DNA of 64,000 nucleotides from Codonopsis lanceolata (lineage: Eukaryota > Streptophyta > Magnoliopsida > Asterales > Campanulaceae). A program made the translations under genes and the position numbers. The notes beneath the pieces are model-generated. The model did no database searches. It worked only from the letters and a program-made list of their open reading frames with translations, and was not told the DNA's origin. The DNA is taken from NCBI GenBank assembly GCA_013146195.2, contig CM028382.1, forward strand, positions 58,579,027 to 58,643,026. Reading direction: 5' to 3'. Positions 1 to 11,770 of the stretch are shown in pieces (within the stretch, counting starts at the first letter, position 1; every line of letters starts with the position of its first letter).

Positions 1-911
1 TCTCAAGGTACACCATAGTTTTGAAGAAGGGATTGAAGAGAGACAACCCCACCATGATGGATTTCAAGGATTTAGAAGGGGCGAACACAAGTAAGTTTCT
101 ACCTCTCTTCTTCTTCTTTTTGGGCTCCATTGACCCTAGGGAAACAACCAATTGTGCTATTTGAGGTCAATGGAAGCCATTGTTAGGGTTTGTAGAAATT
201 CATGAACCCTAGGTTTCAAATTATTGTTAGAGATGGGTGAACCTATGTGAGACTTGATTTTTATGGAATTCATATGCCAATTAGTCTATTAAACTTTGCT
301 ATATGAATTGTTCATATGTATTGAGCTTGAATGACAAAGATACTTGGAAGGGGATTTTCCCCAAATTGTGTTTGGGCTTGTTAAACATGATGGTAAGCCT
401 AATTATTGTGTTATACATGTTTAGTGGAGTCTATTGAACTTAGTTGTGTTGATTATCCATGAGTATTGATGTGGATTTGGTTGAGATACTTGGAGGTGCT
501 TTGCCCTAATTTTGTTCTAGCTTGCAAATAGATGATGTGAGCTTGATTACTATGTTTTATATGCTTAATAGAGTATATTAAACTTTGCTATATGAATCGG
601 TTATGTGTATTGAGCTTAAATGACAAAGATGCTTGGAAGGGGATTTTCCCCAAATTGTGATTTGGCTTGTTAAACATGGTTGTAAGCCTAGTTATTGAAT
701 TATACATGTTTAAGAGAGTATATTAAACCATGTTGTATAATTTAATCATGATTTGAAGATTATGATTGGTATGGTGACTTGAATGAATTTATGCAAAGAT
801 GGCCAATTTATTCTAAGTTGCATGGCAGAGATTCTTGGGGTTGAGGCATAAACATTGGGACAGTTTGGCATGGTTGTGCATCATGGCATAGGCGATGGCT
901 AGGCATGATTG
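1..911 (+). repeat. LTR fragment, Tekay-like family A
   Basis: Positions about 90-800 align well by eye with 43130-43730, which lies inside the long LTR at 42135. Shared blocks include the GTAAGT donor-like site, the tccattgacc/ggtcaatgga arms (126-135 and 165-174), and the later stretch with tttccccaaattgtg. The last ~85 bases before the gap diverge. Both ends are cut, by the window edge and by the gap at 912. No coding sequence is seen. Confidence 0.75.
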
Positions 912-1011
912 NNNNNNNNNNNNNNNNNNNNNNNNNNNNNNNNNNNNNNNNNNNNNNNNNNNNNNNNNNNNNNNNNNNNNNNNNNNNNNNNNNNNNNNNN
1001 NNNNNNNNNNN
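912..1011. other. Scaffold gap (100 N)
   Basis: Exactly 100 Ns, the usual placeholder for a gap of unknown size. It separates an LTR fragment from the 3' part of a copia pol, so the true distance is unknown. Confidence 0.99.
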
Positions 1012-1830
1012 TTTGATCTGCCTCGAAATCTAGCACAAACACAAACAAAGAAACATAATGTCGTTCACTAGCAAGAAGGTAAAGAAGTGAACCTATGATT
1101 CCCGATACTTGGTCATGTTCTCTTGTTTTCCCTTTTCATCTTTGTCAAGATGCATAGCCCGGAGACATTGGAGTTTCAAATCCTTTCTGGCTGAATCAAG
1201 ACCAAACTTCTTGATTAGTTCCTTTCATATTTGGTTTGGCCGATGAAGATTCCGTCTCAAGTCTCGTTGTATCTGCTTGATCCTAGAAAATAGGTAAGTT
1301 CGCCCATCATGCTCATCTCGAACTTGCTTGCATCGGCTTCTCGAATCTTTTACAGGCTTTGGTTAGTTGATCCAGAGATGTGTCGATCCACATAGATTTG
1401 TACCGAGGAAGATGGCCTTTGTGCTTGAGGATGAATAAAGTATCGGTTCTTCCTCTCACAATCCTTGTTCAATTAAGAACTTGGATAGAGTTTCATACCA
1501 AGCTCACAGGAGCTTGCTTCGTGCAAGTAAGAGCTTTCTTGATCGGTAGGCGTGGTCCCGGTTGTCGAGATGACAAATCAGGCTGTTCCGTATCTGATTT
1601 CTTGAAGATCACCATTCGAGAAGGCACTCTTAACATCCATCGATACACTTTGAAGTCCATGAGCGAGGCATAAGCTAGAAAAGATTCGATTGCTTCTAGT
1701 CTAGGCAGGAGCAAATGTTTCATCAAAGTCAATTCCTTCTTCTCTCGGTAGCCACGAGCAACCAATCTAGCTTTGTTTCAGTGACATTTCCATCTTCATC
1801 TTGTTTATTTAGAATACCCACTTGGTGCCG
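1012..1830 (-). pseudogene. copia reverse transcriptase / RNase H fragment
   Basis: Minus-strand frames give RT landmarks in order: a LVARGY-like start (MVARGY), RLEAI..FLAYAS, a V/YMD-like stretch, LKKAL..KQAP-like sequence, then a segment matching the IGSLLYLTASRPDI-type block near 1040-1100. The stretch that should hold the catalytic YVDD motif reads SMWIDTSLDQ, so the aspartate pair is lost. Several frameshifts and in-frame stops are present. It is the C-terminal pol of the copia element and is cut by the scaffold gap. Confidence 0.8.
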
Positions 1831-2639
1831 ATAGTGGATGATCGATTGGTCTTTTGAACTAAGCTCCACACCTTACATCTTTCAAGCTGGTTCGGCTCTT
1901 CTTGCATAGCTTCAATCGATTATGATCTTCGATAGCTTCATCAATCTTCTTTGGTTCGAGTTAGATACAAATGCGTAAGCAAACAACATTTCTTCTCGAA
2001 CCTTATTTCTCGTCTGCGACTCTGAGTTGAGATCACCAATGATTTGGGAAATGGGATGATCTGCTTCGATAATAGTTGGAGGAAAATCACTTACGGAGGT
2101 TCCCTTAAAATTACAGGTTGGTTGAGAAGGAGATTCACCAAAATCCAGTTCGGAAGAAATAGAGTCTTCAAAACTTTCATTCGGTGAACAAGAAGGATGA
2201 AGATGTAAAGGTGCTTGGGGTAAAAGCAGAAGAGATGGGTTGGTCAGCCAGATGAGTTGTTATCGGTATCGGTAGAGGTATCTTCTCGGTGAAGGGTTAC
2301 CGATATTGGAGGATGCAGTTGCCGTTTTGATAAGAGTTGGAAGTAGATGTTGTATTTGTACTGTCTCATCATTATCAGAATCATTAGCAACGTTGAACCA
2401 TTCTAGGCTCTAACAAGTCATTTTCATCAAAAGAAACATGCACAGATTTAAGATTTTTTAAGTTAGATTTCTTGAAAATAAATGCTTTTGAATGTTTGGA
2501 ATACGAGAAAAAATTCCTTCGTCGATTTTGCATCAAATTTTCCTCTATACTCTTTTCCATTGTAAAGAATAATAAAATATTTACAATGAAGATTTTAAGA
2601 AATCAATGTTTGGGGATCTTCCTCTCCATATTTCATATG

Positions 2640-3720
2640 GAGTTTTATTATGAAACTTGTTTACGAGGGATCTATTTTGGGTAAAGCAAGCAAGATTGAT
2701 CTATCGCCTTGAAATACTTGAAGTTTAGCTTCACAAGATTGTTCTAGCCGCCAATCGTTGTTCTCGTTTCTTCCGCTCGCCTACACCATTTTGTTGAGGA
2801 GTACCGGCAGAGAAGTTGTGGCCGATCCCATGGTCATCGCAAAGATTTTCTACACCATTGTTTTTGAATTCAAGGTCGTGGTTGTCCGATCTTATGTCAC
2901 AAATGTCTTCAAGCTTTTGAGTTTGAAGTCTTCTAAAAAGCAAGGACTAGATCATATGTTTCATCTTTAGATGTCATAGTTTCAATCCAAGTGAATCTAG
3001 AGTAGTCATCAACTACTACAAGTGTGTACTTGTCTCCCGAAATACCGGCCTTGTTGTGTAATAGGTCCAAAGAGATCCATATGCGAGAAGTTGAAGAGGT
3101 CTGCTTGTTGATAAAAATGTACTTTCTTTTGAAGGAAGACTTGGAAAGTTTTCCTAGTTGACAAGCTTTACAACTTCGTCATGATCGGCAGACACCAGTA
3201 GACCTTCGACAAGCCCATTTTGGAGAGCTTGAGAGGTGCTTGAAGTTGAGGTGATCGAGACGCTTGGCCATAGCCACCGTTGTCCTTAACATTGTTGGCT
3301 ACTAGACACGTGCTTGAGAATCTCCCTAGAAGATTTAAGTCCACGACATAGACGCTTCCTGTCTATTGCGGTCTGGTCAAGATTGTAGAGCACGATTCTT
3401 TACCGCCTTCTTTGATGAGGCACCGTTGAATTGAATTGGCATAGAAGTCCTTTCGCGGGTCGCACTGTGATATGCTCGTAAGATTGTGCTTTAAACCACT
3501 TACTAGAGAAACTTTGTTGATGGAGAGACTTCCTCTAGTAATTGAGCCATATCCAATTGTCTTTCCTCTTGCATTGTCTCCGAAAAATAATCGTAGGTCC
3601 TTTGCTTCAGCCTATATCTCAGAAGAAGACTTCGCTCTCATGTGTCTTGAACGCCCACCATGCCTAGGTACCGATGTCTTTGTTTTTCGATTCTATAGCC
3701 ATGAAGCATTCCTGTAAAAG
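2640..3720 (-). pseudogene. copia protease-to-integrase fragment
   Basis: On the minus strand, around 3690-3400, there is a GCSRHMT-like protease start, broken by a frameshift, and a FFGDNARGKTIGYGSI block followed by NKVSLVSGLKHNL. Further on (about 3060-2970) comes the integrase core GDKYTLVVVDDYSRFTW, then IRSD, HNFSAGTPQQNGV and ERK (2943-2731), and NKTPYEIWRGRSPN near 2650. These are ordered copia landmarks. Frameshifts separate the blocks and the expected NGVVERK reads NGVGERK. No working product is expected. Confidence 0.85.
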
Positions 3721-4946
3721 AGTTAAAGCAAAACAAGGTACCCTTTATTTGGGTCCTAAGGATTAGCAACTTTTGCAACCCATACCGCTTGACCTTGAGA
3801 GAACTAGGTCTCTCGGATCTTGGAGTGAACCTTAGCAGCATCTCCGGTGCCGATGGCCTAAGCAATGGCAAGAATGACATAAATGGAAAGACCATAGAGA
3901 ACTGTTAGCGTCTTCAACCAAGAGTGCTTATGATCATTCCTTTTCTTGACATTCATTTTGGTTCAAACTTGTTTGCTTGTCGACGGTAGACTTAATTGGT
4001 TTCTTTCGACTCTTCCTAGGTAGGTTACCAATGCACTTAGCTTTAGCTTTCTTTTCGTTGAGAACCTTTTCAGAGGATTCTAGAATACCTTTAAGTTTAC
4101 CTTCAACAGTAAAGCATCTTGCTCTTTCATGACAAACTTGATAGTTACCTAGGTAGAGGTTTAGCGAGTGGTCTACCGTCACAGATTTTGCCTTGGCATA
4201 GTCGCTGCCTGTGAGACTTCACTTTCTACCGTTACCTTCTCGCATTTCTCATTTGAATCATTCATTTTGGCTTTTCCTTTCGAGCTTTAGGGTAAACATA
4301 AGGACACTTGAGTAACCAAGGCCTTGCTTCCCTATATTTCCAAATGTCATTTAGAGAAAGATATATCATTAGCAGCTTTGAGGATTCTCCTTTCTCTTTG
4401 ACGAAGAGATTGCTCAAGAGACATCCGAATATCCTATGCCTGCTTTTATCATTGCTAGATTTTTGGCTTGTAAGGATTTCTTCAAATGCATCCTTGGAAC
4501 TATTCCAGAGTCAATTGTCTTTGCAAGGCAATTTTCTAGGTCTAGTCCTTTGATGTGCTCACCGAGGTGATCAATTTTGTCATGAAGAAATTTGTTTTCT
4601 TCCTTCGCTTACTCTCTTGTTGACAGCCTTATTGAGAGTTTGAATCTCACCGCCATCAAAGATTTCTCAGTTGTGAGTTTCAGCTTCTTTGCCGCTTTAA
4701 CATAGGCTACTCTAAAGGAATTAAATTCTTCAAGCATATCCCGATTATCCTTGAGAAGTTCTTCCATCTTGAAGCTATCACTTCTGGTTTCATTTTTGTC
4801 CAAAGGACTTGGTGAAACTACAACTTCATTTTCGAGTCATAGGTAGGACATGAATCATGAGCTATTAAGCATATGTTAGCTTGCTCACAATCCTCTTCCT
4901 CCTCTTACGAATCGGTTTCAAACCATGTAGCAACTTTGTTTATCTT

Positions 4947-5980
4947 CTATGTCTTCACCAACATACCTTTTTGTTTTTGAAATTTTCTAAAACGAGGGTT
5001 TTCTGTATGCTTCAAATTTTGGCTTAGGACATTTTGAGGCAAAATGACTGTGTTTCCTACGGCTATAACACACAAGCTCTTCCTTAGATGAGCTTTCACC
5101 AATCTTCTGAAAGGTTGTTGGTGAGTGTTCTTCCTTCCATATTTTGCAAATTTTTGAAAACGTTTAACAAACATAGCAAATTGTTCATCGGATAAAAAAT
5201 CATTTTCACCGGAAGGAAGTAGAAGGTTTGTTTTCAACAATGATTTCTTCTTGGACCATGGTCGGCGAGACACGGCTTCGAACTGCTTGTCTTGCTCTAG
5301 AGCTTGATTAACTTCAAGTTCATAAACCTTTAAACTTGCGTAGAGACTACGAAGAGTCATCTCGTTTAAGTTTTTAGATTCTTTCATAGCCGTGGTCTTC
5401 ACATGCCATAAGCTACCTAGAGAGCCTAGAAACCTCATGTTCATTTCCTTTTTGTCATACGTTTTACCAAGAGAAAAGCAACTATTTATTACCTCACCGA
5501 ATCGATCGTATGCTTGTCTCAAGGTTTCCTTAGGATCCTTTTGAAAGAATCAAACCGGCTGGATGTATGTATATTTTCTGTTGTCTCTTGTGTCTTGGTC
5601 TCCTTCCAAGTATTCTACAAGAGCTTCCCACATCTCTTTCGCAGCGGTTGTACATCGAATCACTTGCGGTATGTGCTTGTGTCTAGAGAGTCGGTGATTA
5701 TGTTAATTGCTTTGTCAAGTTCAACCAGCCTTTCTATCGCCCTCTCGTCCATTCTCGATTCTTCTTTAGGAACTTCTCGCAGGTTCCCGCGATGGAGGCT
5801 AGAAGATTTGCCTTCATTGGTACATGTTGACCTCAGCGGTGACACATTTCCATAACATTTGTTGTCAATAGAGTTCATGAATCTCATTACTTTATCCTTC
5901 CATACATCAAAATGACCTTCGTCCAATATTGGGACGTGGTTAGCATTAGATGTAGGCGGCATATAGTGTGTTTGTGCCAT
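4947..5980 (-). pseudogene. copia gag with damaged zinc knuckle
   Basis: The start codon at 5980 begins MAQTHYMPPTSNANHVPILD, typical of plant copia gag, followed by a FDVWKDKVMRFM block. A second segment (5522-4947) has the UBN2-like YDRFGEVINSCFSLGKTYD core. A frameshift separates the two near 5660-5522. The zinc knuckle is readable near 5085-5030 in another frame as CYSRRKHSHFASKCPK. The second cysteine of C-x2-C-x4-H-x4-C is arginine, a single C/T-type codon change, which would break zinc binding. Confidence 0.8.
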
Positions 5981-6032
5981 TATGTCGTATCTCTCAAGAG
6001 TTTAATCTTGGAAAAACTTGTTTTCAAGAGTA

Positions 6033-6044
6033 AGGCTCGATACC
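6033..6044 (-). other. Primer-binding site, copia
   Basis: On the minus strand this reads tggtatcgagcc, close to the complement of the initiator-Met tRNA 3' end (TGGTATCAGAGCC). It lies three bases inside the LTR edge at 6048. Confidence 0.7.
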
Positions 6045-6047
6045 AAT

Positions 6048-7310
6048 TGTGGGTCCCAATGAGCACAATAATAAGCTAGAAGGGGGTTGAATAGCTTATT
6101 AACACTTTAAAACTTTTAAAGTAAGTTCCTTGAAAGTTACTTGCAATCTATGAAAAGAATCAAGTAGCGGAAGACCTTCAAGAAAATTGTTCCGTGTCCG
6201 CCGATAAGGACTACCCAGTAGACCTTTTACAGATTACTTAAGTTCTGCGAAATGGATGAAGTAAACAATGAAACCGAAAGCGATTCAATAATTAAACGAT
6301 GTAAGGAAATAACACAAGTATTTTGGGATGGTTCACACTATAATGAGTGCTACGCCCACCACCAAGGCAATAACCTTGGATTTAAATTGTGCACTATGTT
6401 TTCCACTTAGATCAATTACAAAGAATATCCCTAATGGATCGTGTACAAAATATTGACTTGTGTTTGGGTCTAGGGAATTAAATATCTGTAAATACAAGAT
6501 ATTTAATTACGCAAGTGTATATAGTTAATGGAAGTAAACAACAAGAAGAATAAAACAATAAATGTTGAAGAGCGACTTCTTGTTGTTGACGAGGACTTCT
6601 AGATCTGCTGAGGATCTATTGAATGCACTGAATGAAAGACTTGGAGTTATGTAGATTCAGAGCAATTCTTTAAGTGTTCGATTGATTACATGCAGTTGTC
6701 TCTTTGTTCCAGCCTTCAATGGCGATTTAAAGCAGTGCACTTCAAAAGATCCGTTGGAGAAGACGAAGACTTCAACGACTCTTTTCATAAATGCATTAAA
6801 TGCATGGGGTCATCAGCCAATCAAGGAATTTCGTCTTCACAGTATAACTAGAGCGAGTATAATCATTTCTCGAGATCTTCAAAAAGGTGGGCGATTTGGT
6901 GTCGATCGAGAGATGAAGCGTAAAGTAGGGGGATGCACCGCTTTTCGCTTTTACACTTGCTCAGATAAAAAGTATTCTCGCTGAAAGTTGCTTTCTGGCT
7001 TGACATGTCGGGAAAAGACTTGGATTAATTCAAATAACATATGGGAATAAGTTTGAATTAATCCGCTAGCTTGATCCGGAGAGGACACGTAGAAGCATCG
7101 GTGGACACGAGGTCGCCGATCTTAAGCTTTGAGCAGTCTTCCGTGAAGCGAGAAGTGGTCTTCCGATGTTCTGAAAAAGTCCTACAAAAACTATACAAGG
7201 CAAAGTTCTATAGTTGCCACGCTAATCGATACGGCCCGATTAGCCAAGAAGTATAAAACTAATGTAATGTACGATCATATATAAATTTAACAAGAATTAA
7301 CAGATACATA
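6048..7310 (-). repeat. 5' LTR of the copia element (outer end approximate)
   Basis: The inner boundary is the TG of tgtgggtccc at 6048, next to the PBS. It contains no pol motifs. The outer end is set only by the change to very AT-rich flank near 7260-7310; no partner LTR is in the window to fix it. Confidence 0.55.
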
Positions 7311-7761
7311 TATTTTAGAATACATCTTTAAACGAATATATATTTGTTAGATAATAAAAATTGCACAACAAATTCAAATGACGATAAACCAAATAAAAAC
7401 GATTCAAATTACATACTTCCTATGGTCATCCCTCCCCCGAAATGACCAAAATATCCCCGACTCAAAAACTCTTTCATTAATAGTGTTACCCAAATGAGGT
7501 GACAACCGATAATATATGTACTTAATTATTACAATTATATATACAAATATTTAAGCTCAATTCAATAAACTTTGAAATAGACATTTAAACTATGATTGTT
7601 CTCAATTCATTGTACATTTCATAGAGTATGATACTCAGCTACTTGCCCATATACATAATCACACCACTCTAGAGTCATTGTACATGTTCCTAGAGCAATT
7701 AGACTACGATTTACTTGCTCATATTCATCCTCGCTTTTTTACAATGTCAATGAGCGAACAT
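7311..7761. other. AT-rich stretch, no gene seen
   Basis: AT-rich sequence with stops in all frames, no exon-like block and no recognisable repeat end. Confidence 0.6.
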
Positions 7762-7854
7762 GGTATCTGGTAATAATGATGTTGTCACCTCTCAACAGGA
7801 TTATGTTGATCTTTAAAAGTCCACTCATCCAACATGCCACAACTGATGCTACTA

Positions 7855-8231
7855 CTTTTTTTAAAGGTTTGAGGGGACATAGGCCTTACTCCAACCCTTA
7901 CTTTTTAATATTTTAATGCGTTGAAAGGCTACAATTATAGATATATGATGCCTTTGGTGTGGTTAGAACAAATGATGCCTCTGGTGAGGCTTTAAACACC
8001 CGACCTCTCGGTTGAGAGTAGTGATGTACGTACCAGGGTGCTTCTGGTGGGGCTTGAACATTCGATGTCACCGTTAAGATAAGCAAGCAGCTAAATGGGG
8101 CCTTTGGGTACGGTTTGAACACCCGACCTTTCTATTGAAAGTTGTAAAGTCCGTGGTGTCTCTAGTGAGACTTGAACACCGACCTCCGTTAGGAGAAGTG
8201 AGCAGTACCAGTTGAGCTAGAGCTCGTTGGT
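7855..8231 (-). mobile_element. tRNA-derived SINE with internal tandem units
   Basis: Flanked by direct repeats tgatgctacta (7844-7854 and 8232-8242). The minus strand has an A-box-like tagctcaactgg next to the right end, a B-box-like tgttcaagtct, and an A-rich end (T-run at 7856-7862 on the plus strand). Four related units of about 57 bp, each with a ..cttgaacaccgacc-like core, lie at about 7970-8170. The paralogous arm near 63903-63925 has one uninterrupted copy of the target, an empty site. This makes a SINE much more likely than a tRNA gene. Confidence 0.85.
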
Positions 8232-8949
8232 TGATGCTACTAATTTTGCCGGTGAAATTACTTGGTTATACGCAACAAAAGTGGTCACATAGCATTTATG
8301 ACTGAGTAAGTAATCTTTGTTGAGTATAACATTAGACGTGTCAGACTTTAAGGATCCATAATTGTTCATCAAATTATATTTCACTATGTACTTGTTCTTT
8401 AGCTTCTATAGATAGAATTTGTCTTAACAAAACTCACAAGTAAATTAATATCAATATAGAAAGATCTTATAGTATAATAAGTTTTTAAATTGTTATTCTT
8501 GTTTCCCTTGCATATTGGTAAAAAGAGAACAGTCATTGCCTCTTAGATTGATGGTATTTAATTTCTTAATAGTTTTTTTATGTTTTTCTAATTTACTTAT
8601 CAATACTTGTATATGTGTTTATATATAAATATAATCCTTATTTTGTAATTAGTTACGGTGGCTATCTAGCAATCTTGAGATAAGCAAATTACATTTTTCA
8701 TTATATATATCTTCCTATTTTTTGTAAGTGCATTTTGAAGGGATCTTGCTATATATGGATGTGCTAATTACATTTGTCATTATATATAGGAAATGTAACA
8801 AAACAAAGTGTTTCAATTTCCAATGCCATGTTAATTAAATGATTAGTATAAAAATCAAGAAAAATTTAATAAAACAAAGTGTTTCAACTTCCAATGCATA
8901 TTTGTGTTTACATGTATGGAAAACATTTAGGCGGGAAAATCACAGTTGT

Positions 8950-8953
<4 letters not shown>

Positions 8954-8998
<45 letters not shown>
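8954..8998. repeat. (TA)n microsatellite
   Basis: Perfect TA dinucleotide run at the inner end of inverted-repeat arm 1. The matching arm has a longer TA run at 63099-63159. Confidence 0.98.
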
Positions 8999-9000
<2 letters not shown>

Positions 9001-9410
9001 TGACGCTATTTTGCACAGTTATTATTGTTTATAATATATTTTTAAATACTACGCCCATGTGGTACCAAAATCTTGGATCCACCCGTGTATACACACACAT
9101 ACATGGCTTTAGATTGCAATGAAACTCAAAATATGTCTTTTGTATGATTAGGGAAGACCATATGTGGGTTAAAGTCCACAACAATGGGTGAGTACTTGAT
9201 ACATGACATATATACATGCATACATACACAAATGCGTACATATATATCACAAACATCAATGAAAAGTATTCTAGAGATATTCATGAGTTTCAACCCCTTC
9301 AATACAATTATTTACGAGATCCTTTAGTATCTAAGAAATACGTCTTAAATGGAGTTGCAATATATAGTTCAAATCAGAATAAAGAGTTGCAAATGTATAT
9401 TCAAATTTAT
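8999..9410. other. No gene seen
   Basis: AT-rich sequence with short open frames only; no motifs recognised on either strand. Confidence 0.6.
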
Positions 9411-9742
9411 GTCATGACTTGGATATTGCAATAAAAATTTATCGTCATGCTAATCATTGACATATTTCAAAGTCAAAGAAAGGAACGACGTTAGGATCTT
9501 CTTCTCCATCCGAAACATTGTCTTCCTCATTTGTAGAATCCTTATTACTGAGGTTGGAATGGCTACCCCTTTGTTGTTCTCTTTCTCTTCATGTCATGAC
9601 TAGGATATTGCAATAAAAATTCCTCATCATGCTAACCATTGACATATTTCAAAGTCAAGGAGAGGAACGACATTAGGATCTTCATCTCCATCCGGAACAT
9701 TGTCTTCCTCATTTGTAGAATCCTTGTTATTGAGGTTGGAAT
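9411..9742. repeat. Tandem direct duplication, unit about 181 bp
   Basis: Copy 1 (about 9411-9562) and copy 2 (about 9592-9742) match closely from atgtcatgact through gaggttggaat. On the minus strand both copies keep an acidic open stretch reading STNEEDNV.DG.EDPNVVP, so a fragment of unknown coding sequence may have been duplicated. No family was recognised. Confidence 0.8.
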
Positions 9743-9869
9743 TACTTCACCTTTTTTTGGTGTTGTTCCTCTAAAAGATAACCCTATGAAGTGCATAAAT
9801 TTCAAAACACGCAGAATGGTTAAATCAACACTTAAAGGGATACATTATTAAGTTTAAAGATAATAGAGC

Positions 9870-10340
9870 TTAATTACCATGTGTGCCTCTATCGCATCTT
9901 TTACTTGGTCGGTTGTCCTCCTTGTTAGAAGACCATTTAGCAATAAAGTCATATACTTCTATTGGGGTTCGACACAACCTTCCGACTTGAGATGGTAGTA
10001 GTACTGTTTGATAGAAAATAAAAACTACTTAGTTTTATGCAAGGACTCATATGTCATATAACATTTAACATTACGTTCTAATATTGTCATACTATGAATC
10101 CAAAGGTGCAGGAACAGGAACAAGAGGTGCCAAATGTTGTTAAATTGTGTACGTTGTGCCTGTCCGATGACAAGGCCGATTGAACAACATAAGGAACGAT
10201 GTTCGGGACGAAAAGACAAAGTGATCGCACACAAACAACTTGTTAATATTTGCATATAATATAATTCTCAAAGGATTGAAATATGTCACTACATCTTCAT
10301 TGAACGTATATAGTCCCTCCGTTAAAAACCGGGTCATGCT
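9870..10340 (-). other. Possible degraded coding fragment, unknown family
   Basis: Minus-strand frames give protein-like stretches such as MTLLLNGLLTRRTTDQ ending at a GT donor-like site near 9878, and FVCDHFVFSSRTSFLMLF (10240-10190). These are broken by stops and frame changes. Together with the duplicated acidic block at 9411-9742 they could be exons of one decayed gene. No domain was recognised. Confidence 0.3.
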
Positions 10341-10707
10341 TGACTCAAAACAATAATTTAGAAAAATCTATTGACTTTATTTTAAATATTACGATATTGT
10401 GTGAATAATGCCTATGTGAGAGCAAAACCCATCAATCAAAGTAGGAAGCAAATTAAGTGTAAAATTGTAAAAATAACATCTCAAAAAAAAAAAAACTAAG
10501 CATCAGAAAGACCTATGATATCAATGGCTACGCTTTACAATAATATGAGCTTAACGTAAAGCATCACCCAAATAAGATATAAATAGATGTAGTTAACTAA
10601 TATCTTAGAAAATAATAACTTAGGATATCGCAAGTGATTATCTAATTGGTATTTTTATTAGATTATATGCTTACTAATTGGTATTTTTATTAGCTCCATT
10701 TTCTATC

Positions 10708-10916
10708 TTTTTTTTTTTTTTTTTTAGGCGAGGGGACGACACTTAATTTTTTTAATTTATTTACGACAATTATATATATATGATCATTATTGGTGCCTCC
10801 ACTTTGGCTCCTGAGAGTAGTTAAGTCCCGTGGTGCCTCGGTAGCTTACCCCTTTTGCACTCTTGAGGATTGAACACCGATCTTCTACATTAGTCAAATA
10901 AGGTCGTTGAGCTAGT
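10708..10916 (-). mobile_element. tRNA-derived SINE
   Basis: Perfect 13-bp direct repeats tccattttctatc flank it (10695-10707 and 10917-10929). On the plus strand it opens with a run of about 18 T, the poly(A) tail of a minus-strand insertion. The minus strand has tagctcaacgacc (A-box-like) and ggtgttcaatcctc (B-box-like). The body shares the gaggattgaacaccgatc-type block with the SINE at 7855, so the two belong to one family. Confidence 0.85.
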
Positions 10917-10956
10917 TCCATTTTCTATCAAACTAAGGTCTACGTTAACTTCCACT

Positions 10957-11770
10957 TGTTGGAAAAATTGTGTATAATTAATGAAATTGTGCAATCTTGA
11001 GGCACAAACTTCTTTATGAGTCATTTGTGTAATGACAAATTGTGGGATGTTCTAATTGTGGGAATATGTTCTACTCCATGAGAACATCGAAATCATATAT
11101 TTATTTGACCAATTTTGTGTTTGGATGAATAAGTTATGATTGTTTAAAGTGTGGTGTTGGAAGTGAGTTTATCCCATTACATTGGGAAATTAACAAAAGC
11201 GTGAGTGGTTTATAAATAAGTGTCTTATGTGTTAAGGGAAAAGCTTGTGTAGAGTAGAGGCTCTTTCTCACGCGCACCGCTGGGGGTACAAATCATGGTC
11301 CTATTTAGTCTTCGGGCTACTGAACTCATGTGCTAGTGCGTCTCACAGACACAAATGTCAGACCAAATTTGTCTACTCAGACAAACCGACGTTTTATTAA
11401 TTGTTCTTTGGTTTTCTACAATTCTTATTCATGACAGACTTGCCTATTTTATGATGAAATCGTTTCATCATCAATGTGGCTATTTAATCAGTAATGCATC
11501 TTCTCCTATAAAAGGAGACGACCTCCACAATTGAAAAACATGGTTTTGAACAATCACCGCAAACACTCTCTACATTTGTATCTTGTTATCGTTTGCTTCG
11601 CCTCCAACTTTCGTATTGGTGATAGAGTACGACACAAATTCAATTCCCCAAAAATCTTAAGAACAAAGATTTACCGTTGTCTTTGTATTCGTGAGGCTAA
11701 CGTCCAACAAACTTTCAAGCACTTATATGGAAAGTGGTGTGTAATACCTTGGTATTTTATTTATATATAA
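10957..11770 (+). repeat. Solo LTR-like sequence, copia type
   Basis: Starts tgttggaaaaattgtg, a common opening of plant copia LTRs, followed by the gaggcacaaac and gagtcatttgtg blocks familiar from such LTRs. A TATA box (tataaaag, 11507-11514) lies in the right part, as expected for U3. There is no PBS, coding region or partner LTR. The 3' boundary is uncertain. Confidence 0.5.
11507..11514 (+). promoter_or_regulatory. TATA box in LTR-like sequence
   Basis: Reads tataaaag inside ctcctataaaaggagac, at the place expected for the U3/R transition of the LTR-like sequence. Confidence 0.45.

Larger units (their letters stand above)
1012..7310 (-). mobile_element. Decayed Ty1/copia retrotransposon
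   Basis: Read on the minus strand the order is LTR (about 7310-6048), PBS (6044-6033), gag (from 5980), CCHC knuckle, protease-like region, integrase, then reverse transcriptase running into the gap at 1011. Integrase before RT defines the copia superfamily. The reading frame changes many times and several catalytic motifs are damaged, so the copy cannot make its own proteins. The 3' LTR is missing, in the gap or lost. The outer LTR boundary is approximate. Confidence 0.85.
7762..8998 (+). repeat. Inverted-repeat arm 1 (partner about 63060-64000)
   Basis: Read against the reverse complement of about 63060-64000, the two match over most of their length: the block with gatgttgtcacctctcaac, the block with ccataattgttcatcaaat, a pair of tttcaatttccaatg-like repeats, and cgggaaaatcac just before a (TA)n run. 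Both arms end in the same long (TA)n. This arm carries a SINE (7855-8231) that the other lacks. The nature of the repeat is unknown. Confidence 0.8.

Noticed and set aside
7913..8231. tRNA gene(s) on the minus strand
   Set aside because: A- and B-box-like sequences are present, but there is no cloverleaf of correct length. Flanking target duplications, a poly(A)-like end and an empty site point to a SINE.
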